DNA of 60,000 bases from Gnetum montanum (taxonomy: Eukaryota > Streptophyta > Gnetopsida > Gnetales > Gnetaceae): NCBI GenBank assembly GCA_015680685.1, contig MNCI01020094.1, forward strand, positions 232,626-292,625, in the 5' to 3' direction. Shown one piece after another: positions 13,000 through 24,462 of this stretch. Numbering within the stretch: position 1 is the first letter of the stretch; the number at the start of each line of letters is the position of its first letter. A program made the translations under genes and the position numbers. The notes below the pieces were generated by a model. It was given only the letters and a program-made list of their open reading frames with translations. It ran no database searches and had not been told where the DNA came from.

Positions 13000-15288
13000 A
13001 CATTTTCATGGCTTGGATTCTGGTCCACTCAGTTGAGGTGCCGGTTGTAAGTTAATAACTCTTGTAGCGTTTCATTGATGCGGCTGTGGTGGTATTTCTC
13101 CCTGCATCAGTGGAGAAAGTGGTAGCTGAGTGGGATGTTGTGGAGGAGTGGCAGGAGAAGGTGATGGAGGATAGAAGAGATGTGGGCTCTCCCCCTTGGG
13201 TGATGAAGATTAAGGTTGGAAATACTCCGGGAGGTGGTAATAACTTTGAAAGGCTGCATGACTGGAAGAGTCCAGTGAACAGACCGATTGCTGAATGTAG
13301 TACCCATAAGGATCTGGCTGTTTGTAAGGGTACTGTTGCCTTGGAGGTGGCATCCCCCATGCTTGTGGTTGTTGCCACTGTTGGAAGTACTCGTACGGTT
13401 GCGGTGGCGTTCCACTTGGATAATATCCTTGTTGCTGCTGGTGGAATCGCCTAGAATTACCTTGTGGGTAAGGCAACCTTCAGGGTGTTTGCCGCTGCAC
13501 CAAGTGAGGGTTCAATGTGTACACCCTAGACTCTTAAAGATGTGACACCATAGGACAACATCCCTTAGAATGTTCATATTGGCATATGCCACATTCATCA
13601 TCCTCCTCGGTGTCAGAGTCTACAACCTGCTCTGCTACAACAACTTTGTCCTTACCCTTATGTTGGGCACGTTCAGCTTCCTTCTTCCTGCACTAATCAT
13701 GGTCATTACCTTGTTCTCTGGACTCTTTTGCAATTTTCAGCACACTTTGGAATTTTTTGTCCAAAGAGTCCCACATCTTATCCACCTTTGCCTATATTTC
13801 AGATGCAAACTTTTGTAACAACAAAGTCTTTCGATTCATTGCTACTTCCAGTGGTGATTCATCCTCCTCATCACAAAATTGGACCTCCCTTTTTCTGAGG
13901 GAAGGATCCCGGTTGAATTCTTCTGCACTCTCCTTTTTCCTAAGTTTCCCTTCCTCCTTGGCCACCTGTTCAATGAGGCACTACAATTGATGGGCACTTA
14001 GCTTCGATAGTCACCCCTGGGCGTACATGCCAAGGGTCTTTCACGTTTCAAAACAGAGCCCATCAATGATGTGGCGAAGTTATGCCTGCTGAGAATAACC
14101 ATGACCAGGGCATTGATGTAGTAGTGAATAGTATCTGCTCATGGCTGCATCCAAGGGCTCATGATTACCTTGCTTCCACCCTTGGATTTGAAGTCTTAGG
14201 TTCGCCACTCTGGAGTACGTTTGATACTTGTCATTGAAAATTTCAAGCATCGTACTCCATCTTCTAATTGATTCCAGCTCCAAGGACCGATACAAACTTT
14301 CAGCTTTTTTGATGAGTGTAAGAGGGAATAACTTCAGCTTCTACCAATCATTGTCAATGTTCTGCAGGGTGCAGGCATCATGGAATGCCTGCAGGTGAGT
14401 TTGTGGATCATAGTTGTATCCCCCTTCAAATCTGGGGATGTTGTTCATATCAACGCGCTTGATTCGGCTATCCTTCGTGTGCCTACTAGGGATTTGGACT
14501 ACCTCAGCAATCTGGAGCATGCTCTAAGTAGCCAACAACAGCTCATCTAAATCATAGTTCTGCTGAGGACCATGATGTCTGTGATGATTCCAACTACCCC
14601 TCCTCTCATGTCGGTGAGCATCGCGTGATTGGTTGTGTGTTTCCTCACGTTGTCCCTTCCAAACCTTTTTACCATCATCCTTTCGCTCCTTCCTACCCCG
14701 ATTACATTTAGAGCCTAAGTTGGATGAAGGTGTAGGAGAGCAAGAGGATAGAAAAGAAGGAGAGGTATCGCCACCGCTCCAGTGTCAATCTCCCCCTCTA
14801 CCCTGATGACAGCCTCGATCATCCTGCCTAGCCTTGCTATGTGACCCTCCATCCCCTTAAGGATCTTGGTCACTCAGAGGCTTGTTCTAAATGATGGATT
14901 GGAGGATCTACTGCCCCAGGGGAAGTTCGGTTGAATGGGTATCATGAAAGACGAGATCCCCATCGTCCTGCAGCCCTTGCGAGAATAAGGGGTTATTGAA
15001 TTGTTTCCCCTTCTGATGTTCATATCTGTCCACCTACTACTGGTCTCTTGCTCATTGAGCCTCAGTGGGAAAATAGTCTTGATAGTTATGGTCCTCCATG
15101 ACATACTCCACTCCACGGTCCTGGATGCCTAGTCTACCCAGATTGTGATATAGCATTGCAGGAGCTGATCGGTTGGGCGGTAGCACGATGTTGCCCTCCA
15201 TGTCTTGCCATTGCAAATACTCATCTTGATGTAGGATGAATGTGAAATCAGGGACATAGTCATCGAATGCTTGTATACCACCTGACAT
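13000..15288 (-). pseudogene. Element B Gag
   Basis: The start is taken at the ATG at 15288 (MSGGIQAFDDYVPDFTF), because no upstream ATG lies in this frame. The capsid-type core lies near 14500-14080 (NNIPRFEGG, SIRRWSTMLEIFNDKYQTYS, KQGNHEPLDAAMSRYYSLLH), which is the retrotransposon gag domain. A Cys/His motif CGICQYEHSKGCCP lies near 13555-13600. A Gln/Pro/Tyr-rich tail (QQQQGYYP, PPRQQYPYKQPDPYGYY) lies at 13210-13476. Gag forms the particle that packages the RNA. It continues without a frame change into protease. Several in-frame stops are present. Confidence 0.82.
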
Positions 15289-15480
15289 TCTTGTGGCATC
15301 AGTGGGTTGGATACCTCTCTCTTGTGAGAAGACATGTTGGATGTTAGATGTTCCATGTAATCGATGTACCTTACTAACTTTAATTTGCCTAGCGTGCGTA
15401 AATGATTCTATCCTGGGTTCATTTCAATGACTTGAATGATAATTTCACTAGGGTTAGATGATGCATGTAAGACTAACAGT

Positions 15481-15498
15481 CCCCGACAATGGTGCCAA
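15481..15498 (-). promoter_or_regulatory. Element B primer-binding site
   Basis: The minus strand reads TTGGCACCATTGTCGGGG immediately inside the 5' LTR. It resembles the TGGCGCCGTTGCCGGGG site of Athila/TAT elements, usually assigned to tRNA-Asp or a similar tRNA. The exact tRNA is inferred from memory. Confidence 0.85.
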
Positions 15499-16397
15499 TG
15501 ATGAGCGGCTAGGTACCCCTACGCCCAACCATACGAATCACGGGTGTTCACACGCGACTCGGTCGAATTCCGTAGACTATAAGCACTTAACATACACCAG
15601 ACTCTAACCAGCAAAACCTTGGGTTAGAATGGTCATTGCCTTCCTAATCTCACTTGTGATATTCTGTTAGCGATGGTTAAGTAAGATTAAGGCTAATGAT
15701 TTTTATAGCTTTTTACTTATCTTTTGGCGGCTAATTAAGGTATGAAAAGTAAGGAATAAACTATTATCTCATCTATAATTATCCTAGCTTGTACTCTAAC
15801 TATTCTTAGCATAAGTATCCAATCCCATCTTCCGAGCACGTTCTGAGCATCTCCTAACACTTTTGGGTTACTAAACGTTAAGCGTCACTGGGTTTACCAA
15901 GTGTTTGATCTACGTTCGAGATGGTCATACTTATGGCCTTTACTAACTATGAATGAGCGATAGCGATTGAAATAATAATAACATAAACTTAAGTAATTAT
16001 CAAAGCAATTAACAAAGCATAAACATATTAAACTACTGAATGCATAAAATGGCTAAGTCCAAATGCTGCAAGGAATGCTTGAAGAGTTCGTCTTTATTGT
16101 CGTCATGCCAATGGGCTCAGATACATCAACGCTCAAATAAAGAGCTGATCACTTTTCTTACACCTGCTGCGGGCACTTGGAAAATATTCTATCTCTTGCG
16201 GGAACAAACTACAAGAGCTTCGCTATAACTAACTGAAAGTACCTAAATGAGGCGGAAGGCCCTCTTATTTATAGGCTGAAATAGGCTCCACGTAAACGGA
16301 GCCACGTCGATGCATGGAAGGCTATGTCGACAGGGTCGTGTATACGCGGCCCTGTATACGCGGCCTAGTTGACGCATCGACTAATGACACTTCATCA
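15499..16397 (-). repeat. Element B 5' LTR (right), 899 bp, with promoter
   Basis: It is the partner of 3299-4197. The minus strand has a TATA box TATAAATAA at 16273-16265. Upstream of it (higher coordinates, U3) is a CG-rich block with repeated GTATAC-GCGGCC-type words at about 16290-16375. This copy keeps more CG dinucleotides than its partner. Confidence 0.93.
16265..16273 (-). promoter_or_regulatory. LTR TATA box of element B
   Basis: The minus-strand TATAAATAAGAGGG context is conserved in all LTRs of this family in the window (4073-4065, 51554-51546). It is a likely start point for element transcription. Confidence 0.7.
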
Positions 16398-16402
16398 TGT
16401 AT
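16398..16402. repeat. Target-site duplication TGTAT, right side of element B
   Basis: It is identical to 3294-3298. Confidence 0.9.
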
Positions 16403-17332
16403 GCTTTGAAAAATTATTCTAAGTATGAAATATGTACTTTATGATTCTTGATACAACAACACTATGTAAAATCAACTAACTAGTAAACATTGACATGTTT
16501 CCAACAACAATACCAGTGATGAGCAGTTGGATATTCCAACATTCAACCATATAAGTCACAAGTGTTTACACAAATCTAGACCGTAATCTATGAATGGACA
16601 ATGTAAGTATATTAGTGAGTTGATGTTAAGTTCGTGATCGTTGTCTTCCCACTTAGAGTTAGCAAAGTGCAAATCATATGGTTTAACTCTTAGTGAGGTA
16701 TATGATAAATTGATGTTGACTGGCTTTTAATAAGACTAAGTGTAAACATGATGGAAATGATTATAGATTCTATTCTATCCTATGATAATAAGCATCTATT
16801 CTTGGTTTTTTGTACATGTCCTAGGTTGATGTAACTATTATTAGGATTACCAAGCAACTTTACCATTGAGCAAATCAAGCAAAGTCACTACTAGGTTACC
16901 AAACAATGATACTTTATGCTTGAAACTAGTTGTACTTATTTTGCCTTACTAATAAGCATTCAAAAATTAAATGACTTAGGAAATGTAAATGACTTAGTGA
17001 AAACTAAATCTATGCTAAGTGATATGATGGAATGATGAAGAACAATCTTGATCTTTGTTTCCATTCATGAATAGTATCTAGGTGCAATCTACTTGAATAA
17101 AAATTTTGTACAACTATAATTCACCACACTACGGGCATTCACACTAACTCTAACTTCGAGAAAACAAATTGTAAGAATTTAACTAAGTGTTGGGCCTAAA
17201 CTTGTTTTCAATGCAATGGTGGGTTGGTGTTTATAGGCATGACCATGGCCCACAACATTGTATCTATAATGATGTATGCAAAGCTACGATATCATAACTA
17301 CGATATCGTAGTCGTTAACATAGAATGTTTCA
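16403..17332 (-). repeat. Element A leader, primer site and 5' LTR
   Basis: This is the remainder of A on the other side of B. The diverged primer site is at 16499-16516 (minus strand CTGGTATTGTTGTTGG). The LTR runs from 16517 (TGATGAGCAGTTGG) to about 17332 (GTTTCA). The LTR start, the order of blocks and the end match the LTRs of B and D, with heavy divergence. The outer border is approximate. Confidence 0.75.
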
Positions 17333-17340
17333 TAAAAAAT

Positions 17341-17480
17341 GTTAGCCTAATGGTAAGATTCTTGATTTGAAAGCTCTAAGTCATGGGTTTGATTCTATGA
17401 GGCAATTCTAAGCTATAAAGTTCTAATTGGACTATATATCTTAGGGTGCACCTATATTATAATTATTTCAAGTTCTAGCA
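17341..17480 (+). mobile_element. tRNA-derived SINE-like unit
   Basis: An A-box-like TAGCCTAATGG (17343) and a B-box-like GGGTTTGATTC (17385) are spaced as in tRNA-derived SINEs. The 3' part (CACCTATATTATAATTATTTCA) parallels the unit at 40546-40693. A partial copy of its middle (ATAAAGTTCTAATT-GAC) is repeated from 17487. No target duplication was identified. Confidence 0.55.
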
Positions 17481-17959
17481 GCCCTTATAAAGTTCTAATT
17501 AGACTATATATAGTAGAGGTAAATAATGTTAAAAAAGGTATTTTAGGTTCCAATCCCTATCCCTCCTCCTTATTTGTGTATATTTGCCTAGTGATAAGTG
17601 GCTTAAGTCGTTAGCCCATTATATTATTAGGCAAAAGGTTATGAGTTTGAGTTATACTTGATGCATGGTTATAGTTTAAGTCAAACTTGACACATTGTTA
17701 TATTCCTCTATAATTTTTTTAATGTATAACAACCCCAACCATGACCTACTCTATAATTTTTTTAATGTATCATGTTTTACTATGTCTTAGGATGTACTTA
17801 TGGACAAATTATTTTGTGTTCAAACAACCCCCCATGCATGACCTACTCTCTAATTTTATTCATGTATCATGTTTGGCTATATCTTAGGGCTGTATCTCTA
17901 GTCCAACTCTATTGAGTTCAATTATGCTTGAAACTTTTTGTTTGTGACAATATTTTCCC
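17481..17959. other. AT-rich repeat-like stretch, no gene seen
   Basis: It holds internal duplications (TCTATAATTTTTTTAATGTAT around 17700-17770, and CATGACCTACTCT twice) and a possible further SINE head near 17590-17670. There is no coding signal. Confidence 0.5.
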
Positions 17960-18070
17960 CAAAACATATAATTAAGTTAAAACTTTATAACTCAACATTA
18001 TCCACAAGAATCAAACTCATAACTTAGAGGTTCCGAATCAAAGATCTTACTACTAATCTAACACCTCAAT
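17960..18070 (-). mobile_element. tRNA-derived SINE-like unit, minus strand
   Basis: The minus strand has an A-box-like TAGATTAGTAG at 18060-18050 and a B-box-like GAGTTTGATTC at 18018-18008. The sequence between and after them follows the 17341 unit. It lies about 370 bp upstream of the TRB start codon. Confidence 0.5.
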
Positions 18071-18388
18071 TGCATTTTTATTTTTACCCTCTCCCAAATT
18101 TTCTTTATAAAAAATAACAACCATAAACGAGTGTATTAGTGCTCCGTATCCCTTTAAAAAAAGACAACGCAAAACGCCTCACGCCCCGCCGTTGCCCTAC
18201 AGTGAATTCTTTTCTTCGCCCTTGTATATCAAGCTCGACTCGTAGAATTTATTTTCTTCGGGAATGTTCATAACCTTGTATTGTAGTATCAGATTAAAAG
18301 CTTTCGATTATTTTTATTTAATTAAAATTTGTATTGCTTTTTACCGTGAAACACTGGGCAAGGAAACCTTCTGTTTTTCAGTCGACAA

Positions 18389-18412
18389 TTAGGGTTCTTC
18401 GGGTTAGGGTTT
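18389..18412 (+). promoter_or_regulatory. Telo-box pair in the TRB 5' leader
   Basis: TTAGGGTT at 18389-18396 and GGGTTAGGGTTT at 18401-18412 are the reverse form of the telo-box AAACCCTAA, 27-50 bp before the TRB start codon. Telo-boxes are known targets of TRB/SMH Myb domains and are also common in plant housekeeping-gene leaders. Confidence 0.75.
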
Positions 18413-18438
18413 CGTTGCAGAGGTGCTGCTGCAAATCC

Positions 18439-21400
18439 ATGGGCGCTCCTAAGCAAAAGTGGACAAAAGAGGAGGAGAATGCCCTTCTCCAGGGAATCAA
18501 CAAGTATGGTGCGGGAAAATGGTCAGCAATTCTCAAAGACGAGGAATTTGGCCAAATTCTTTCTTCTCGTTCAAACGTGGATCTGAAGGTATGGGTAATT
18601 TTTGTTGTGGTTCTTTTTTATATTGTTGTTCCAGATATTGGAGTTTTATCCCTTTTTTTATAATATATTATGGTTCATGATTTTGGATTTTTAATCTGGG
18701 TTACTGCGTTTGGAAAAATTGTTCGATTTGGTTTTCATGAAAGTGGTGCCTACGTGAGCGTGAAACTTTTTTTAAGTTTTTTTCCTGGTTTTTCCCTTCT
18801 TTGTTAATGCTCGCTTTCGTTTATTTGATAACGAAGATTTTTCAGATTGTGAGTATGAGGGTAAGGTACATACAAATTTTTGTGTGCTCCTTTTTTCCTG
18901 GCAAAGAAATTATTTTTAAAGTAATCTCTTGGGTATTTGGGTATAAAACTTTTATTACAATTGTTTTGTCAAAATTTCAATTTCTTGATATTGTTCTTAT
19001 ATGCTGTGGAATTTTGCGAAGCTAGCATGGTTTATGTTTATGTAATCAAACTCAACGTGGTGCAAAATTGTTGAAAGTGTGATTTTTTGTTGGGTAATTT
19101 TCGTTTTGCATGTAGGATAAATGGCGAAATATTAATGTAACAGCTCAAGGTCATGGCTCGAGGGAGAAGGCAAGGATAGCATTTAAGAAAAGCAATCAGC
19201 TGGCTAAGCAGAGCAAGCAAGTCAATGCTCTGGCGTTGGTTTCATTGGACAGGCCAGTTCCCTTGGATAGATCGGTTCCCTTGGACAGATCTAATATTAT
19301 ATATGATTGTAAACCATTGGCAGCTGTGGAAGCACCATTTAACCAGAAATTTGGTCTTCCAAATCATTCACATAATCATTCTTTAAGGTTAGTTTGTTTG
19401 GTCGATTTTTCTGTTTTTATAATGTTCAAGTGTGCGACATGTTATACTATTCATTTTGCTATGAACAATAATTTTTGTTTTATGTAGTAGTGATGAATGC
19501 ATGATATTGTAATTGAACGTTACAAGTTTGGAAGGACACATTATCTTTCACCAACATAGTAAACAGAAGAACCAGAAACCAGTTTGTTATGTAGCTTCTT
19601 TCCTAAAAGTGTAGAAGAGCCTTATGCATTACGAAGCATAGCGGACCACCAGGGAAAGTAGACCAATTAGTCTGCAAAATTGAGATGTGCAGGAGAAGTG
19701 ACCATGAGATCAATGTCTAAGGCCAAAGTGTCGTCAAGGATGCACTTGCAGTGCAGCTAAATCTCATGAGCAATTGGCTTCATAAAACAATTGCAGGTAG
19801 TTCAAATACTATGGACAGTTACAATATATTTTAATTCTCAAATGCAAGAAAATTTGTTTCAGGTAGCTTAGAGTACATGGACAAAAATAACATTTCATTA
19901 TACCTTTGGAAACTTAAATTAACTGTTGCAATTTCTGTATTCAACTGTTGGGTCCCTGTTGTTGGGACCATCATTTGGAGGAATGGCAAGGTGCTTGTTT
20001 CTCAAGTTGGAAGATGTGGATTTGAACTTAGGCACAGCCACTCAAAGATGTTAGGTTTTTGCTCATCCTCCAACCCTCCAAGGACCCCCTTGGTAAGATG
20101 AACATTGAGGCTCCAGGTGATGATCCTTTTAACTATTAGGTCTCATTCATTATTGCCACATCCAAACATCTGGTGGGAATATATTTGAGAGTTGAAACTT
20201 GCATTCTGACTACTTATTATTGCCACATCCAAACATCTGGTGGAATATATTTGAGAGTTGAAACTTGCATTCTGACTACTTGTTCATTGTGATGCAAGTC
20301 TGGTAAAAAAAAAACACATTAATAATATATGTGTTTTATGTCAAACTTATAGTCACTAGACAAACTTATTTTACTATAGAAACTTGGACTTGCAGTTTAA
20401 TCATGGATTTTGGGTGATTTTGGTAATCATCGTCCCAGTTAATCATGAATCTTTTATGGTTTTTTTACTTATGTTAGTTGTTACTTGTTGGAATTACAAA
20501 CAGTGGAAGAAATGCTTGGTTCTCTTTAACCACAAAGAGTTAGATTATGAAGTTTATATTTATAGAAACCTTAGAAAATTATCTATAATTTTGAAAAAAG
20601 AAGTAAGCAAAAGATGCCCAGAAACCAAAGTTATGCTAAGATCTTTTCAGGCTGTCAGAAATAGCTGCAATTGTTATGACGTAACTGTATAAAGTTGTGT
20701 CTCCAAAGTTAATAAGGCTCTAATGCTGAAATTTTATCTAAATGATCTTGTGAATGTTGGCTTTACAGAGAATCAAGAGTCACTGCAAAAAGTTGCAAAA
20801 TGAGGAATATCTGATTAATTTATGTCTGTCAGTTATTCTGAAATAGTTTCAGACAGCAAAAAAAAAAAAAAAAAATCCACTAAATTTGCAGAGATTATAT
20901 CTCCCCACTGGTATTTGATCGTAACGTGAAATTGGACTACTTGTAGCCATGTATCTTAGTTTTCAAATGCAACTGGAATCATTTGAAAAGGTTGAGAAAT
21001 GAGAGAGATATGATTGAGATGGTGACAACCACTCTCTCTGCAACATGAGCATAAAAAGAATATTATATGGGATGACGTGTGATGAATAAGAGGTGGTGAA
21101 CATGAAAATTGATGATTGTTGATGAAATAATGATAAGTGTTAAATGATGAATGAGAATGGTTGATGAGAGAATTGATGAAATTTGTAATCAAATCATGCT
21201 TCACTTGTTGAAGTCAAAATACAATATGATATGCCTATGTATCTATAGGTATTTGATGGGGTCATAGTTTCTTTGGATGGGGCAAGGCTTTTTTCATAAA
21301 AATCTGCTGGAAATTGAGGGGACATGAAAGATTGAGGTTATTATTCAATTACATCCGCCTATCAATCTTTTAATAAAGAGGAAAATAAATGGATTTTTCT

Positions 21401-24400
21401 GTTTTGTCCTATATGACATGAAATTCAAATTCAAATAAAATGGCTTATTTGTCTCTGTATTACAAAAATTCTATCGTTCCTTCTTTTGAACTTTGACTTA
21501 GAGTTTGTCTTCATATTTTCACTTAATTTGCTATATTTCCATTTGTAAATATTGCCTTCAATAAATTTGAATTTTGGTTTACGATATCCAAGTTTTCTAA
21601 GTTGGAAATTTGATATACAAGGGCATGCTAGAACCAACATTATTTTCCTTGGAATATTAAGTTTTTAACCTTTAAAATCCTCTTGGTATCCTTAGAAGGT
21701 AGTTTGCTGGGCCCAAACTTTTAGTGGTGTTGTGATCTTTCTGATTGTTGACATCCATGTTCCAAATCCACATTTTATGAATCTTGCACAAACATTTGCT
21801 GAAGTTGCGAGGGATGAAGTGAAAAATTTATAATGACTACAGGATGTGAAGTTTTGAATTGTGTGAGAAGGGTTAGCATGGAAAAGGTTTTGGGAGGAAG
21901 ATGTTGCAGCTAAAATTTGGACTTTGACAAGGACTAGAATGAGAGCCATACTTTTGAAGGAGGATGTAGGATGGTGATGTTGTTGATTGGTGTTGCAGAA
22001 GTGGCTTAAGGATAACAATTTATCTTTTATGAAGAAGAGTTGGAGCTAGTTGTAGGGTTACCATGCCTTGTTAAGAGGCTTGTTGGCAAGTTGCTGCTTG
22101 AAGTTGTAGTTCAATTTGGTTTTATCAGTTTACATTGTTTGTGTACTGATCACAGATCAACAATCTTTGTCCGTTTGAACTGGGCTACTTCAACATAAAT
22201 GGATGGAAAAGATTTACTTCATTTGATCTGTTAAAAAAATGTAAAACATCTCAATAAAATTTAGGAAAGAGAGCATGCATTATTAAAAGGTTCATGATCA
22301 GAGAGACCATCAGATCTTTTGGATAGTTTTTTTTTTTCTGTTGAAATTCCCAGTAATCTCCTTTGTTATAGCAACATAGAAACAGTAGTTGAAGTTTTAT
22401 ATTTCTTGGCAGATATTGTTTGTACTTCGCCATACTCTTTACTGTAAGCTCCCATTGCTTTGTATTGCTAAGAAAGATGAAAATTGTTGACTGTGGCTAT
22501 TTGAAGTGATCATGAATGTAATTCTCTGATCAAGAAATTTACCCAGCTGTGATTCATTGTGTGCAATGCCCAAGTAGAAGAAACAGAATTCATTTCAACA
22601 ACCTTTTGGAGAAAAGGTATTTTATTTAAAAGTTGGTTCAATACATTCATGTGGTGCTCAAATTTTGCTCACAAAGATGAGCATGCTTAGGATATATAAA
22701 ACTCCTGAGTGATCAAGATATCTCTATTTGACTTAATTTAAAGTGCTTTGGCACCTCTTTTACTATATTTTCCTTAGGATGTATAGCCAACATGATGCTT
22801 TAGCAGAGCTTAGGTAGAAGGGAAAGGTGCCACTAGTGTGACTCAAATTAGCAAGTTCTTACCTCATGATACTTGTCAGACAGTGAGCTAAACAATTGAG
22901 CTACCTCACATTGGCGTTTGGTACCTCTCAATCCTTTTTGTTAAGGCATTATGTCACTGTCCTATGTTTCACATGGCTTGGGAGTCTTGAAATGTGCATT
23001 CTGTTTAGTCTGGAAATGAGGGCTTTTTTTGTTATTTAATTTGTGGGAGGTGGGAACACGTGGAGCAGGAGTTGAAAAACAAGTTCAGTTAAATATATGA
23101 TTTAAAAATATGTTATATGTGCTATTTAAATAACAAACGATGAAACTCAAACTGTTTTTAATTACATTCAAGATCCAATTGTTATATTAATCTTTTTAAT
23201 TTTTTACACAAGATCCAATTGATATATTAATCTTTTTAATTTTTTACACAAGCATAATGCTTATATATTTTTAGCAGTACCTTATTGGGATTGAACCTAT
23301 GACTTATAGAATGCAAACCACATGCCTTAACCAACAAGTCAAATACCCAGATAATCAATAATATATGATATGATCACGAGAATAACTTAACAATTAAATA
23401 GATTAGATTTTGACAGTAATATAAAATTCCAACCACATGCTAAGCTTGTACACCTTGGGCGTACAGAGCAAGTTTTGGGAGCGTGGAAAAATGGGAGCTT
23501 CCATGTAACATTGCTATTGTATCGCTATACTTGCTACAATCATTATTTGGCTTTATTAAAAGTTTCAGCTCATAAATAGCTTTTGATTCATTGCCAAATT
23601 TGTAGTTGTTTTTAACTGATGATGTATGTGATAATCCTTAACAGTTTTTTAAACACCATCCATTTTTTGATGCATATTCTTTAATGCAGACTGGAAAAAC
23701 TTATAGTGGAAGCCATTTCACATTCTCCGGATCCTAGAGGTTCTAACAAGTCAGCCATTGCCATGTACATCGAGGTACTATTATTTTATTTATGAATTCT
23801 AGTACTGTTAATAATGCCAAAAAAAATTTCAACGTATGCAAGGTACAGTGTTTATAATGTACCTAACATTATTTTATTTATCATGGATGCTTTCAGGAGA
23901 ATCACATACTTACACCAAACTTGAGGAAGTTGTTATCTTCTACACTGAAGTCTTTACTGGAGAAGGGGAAAATTGTAAGGGTAAGAATTCATCAATATGG
24001 ACTCTTCAAATTTGCGTTCCATGTTCTGTTTCAGGCAAGACTTTATTTGCTAAAATCTCTTTTAAATGTGATACACAGCTAGGACAGTACTACAGAATCG
24101 CTGTTAACTCATATTCACCTGATGTTGTAACGAAAACTACGTATCCAAGTATGGAAGATCACGAGCCAAGGCAGGTTTTTCCTCCAATGGATTCTTTTAG
24201 GAGACTTGAAGATGAGATTAAGATAGGTTCAAAAGCTGAGATTGATGAAGAATTGTCAAAGATTGCAAAGATGACTCCGGATGAAGCAGATAAAGCTGCT
24301 GCAAAAGCAGTTCTAGAGGCAGAATTGGTTCTTGCCGAATTCGACAAAGCATTGAGGGAATCTGAAGCCGCAGATGATGACTTGGCAGCTGCACAGGCTT

Positions 24401-24462
24401 TTCTAGATGCAACAAAGGCAAATTTTGGAAATATTAAAAAATTTGATAGTATGGTCATGTGA
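18439..24462 (+). CDS. TRB: Single Myb histone / telomere repeat-binding factor (TRB family)
   Basis: Exons are 18439-18588, 19116-19387, 23690-23774, 23897-23980 and 24079-24462, giving 324 aa. All introns are GT-AG and the phases close exactly. The N-terminus [20 protein letters not shown] is the hallmark start of the family. The Myb domain (about 1-60) has the telobox motif VDLKDKWRN split by intron 1. A linker-histone H15 domain (about 141-205) covers exons 3-5 ([33 protein letters not shown]). A C-terminal Ala/Glu-rich coiled coil (about 240-315) follows. Known TRBs bind telomeric repeats and telo-box promoters in the nucleus and recruit Polycomb and other chromatin complexes. The length is close to the usual 280-310 aa. 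Intron 2 is 4.3 kb and filled with repeats. An in-frame upstream ATG at 18334 exists but does not fit the family start. Confidence 0.95.
19242..19295 (+). repeat. 18-bp coding tandem repeat in TRB exon 2
   Basis: Three 18-bp units encode [12 protein letters not shown] and PLDRSN in the linker between the Myb and H15 domains. This is a small in-frame expansion in a region that is normally variable. Confidence 0.85.
20149..20281. repeat. Tandem duplication, 67 + 66 bp, in TRB intron 2
   Basis: Copies at 20149-20215 and 20216-20281 differ by one G. The unit begins ATTATTGCCACATCC and ends CTGACTACTT. The near identity suggests a recent event. An 18-bp A run lies further on at about 20858-20875. 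Confidence 0.95.
22795..22935 (-). mobile_element. tRNA-like SINE candidate in TRB intron 2
   Basis: The minus strand has TGAGGTAGCTCAATTG, close to a tRNA 5' region (A box), and then a weak B-box-like TTTGAGTCAC. The borders are uncertain. Confidence 0.45.
23171..23250. repeat. 40-bp tandem repeat, two copies
   Basis: AGATCCAATTG(T/A)TATATTAATC... occurs twice, at 23171-23210 and 23211-23250, with one base difference, inside TRB intron 2. Confidence 0.93.
23285..23345 (-). mobile_element. tRNA-like SINE head in TRB intron 2
   Basis: The minus strand has TGACTTGTTGGTTAAGG (A-box-like, 23341-23325) and GGTTCAATCCC (B-box-like, 23297-23287). The 3' extent towards lower coordinates is not defined. 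Confidence 0.45.

Larger units (their letters stand above)
3299..16397 (-). mobile_element. Element B: full-length Ty3/gypsy Athila/TAT-like retrotransposon nested in element A
   Basis: The element spans 13.1 kb. It has two 899-bp LTRs with TGATGA/TCATCA termini, a primer-binding site inside the right LTR, a purine tract inside the left LTR, and flanking TGTAT duplications, so it reads on the minus strand. The order from the 5' side is gag, protease, RT, RNase H, integrase, a non-coding spacer, then an extra ORF3. Gag to integrase lies in one reading frame (codon starts at positions divisible by 3, from 15288 to about 9.2 kb), interrupted mainly by point-mutation stops. No chromodomain is seen. 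A DLG protease motif and the integrase-LTR spacing fit the Athila/TAT branch. Confidence 0.92.

Noticed and set aside
13086-13545. Plus-strand frames with Val/Gly-rich translations
   Set aside because: They are antisense to the Gln/Pro/Tyr-rich Gag tail, whose composition keeps the opposite strand open.
18334-18438. Upstream in-frame ATG that would add 35 residues to TRB
   Set aside because: Family members start MGAPKQKWT, and the added residues resemble untranslated leader and overlap the telo-boxes.
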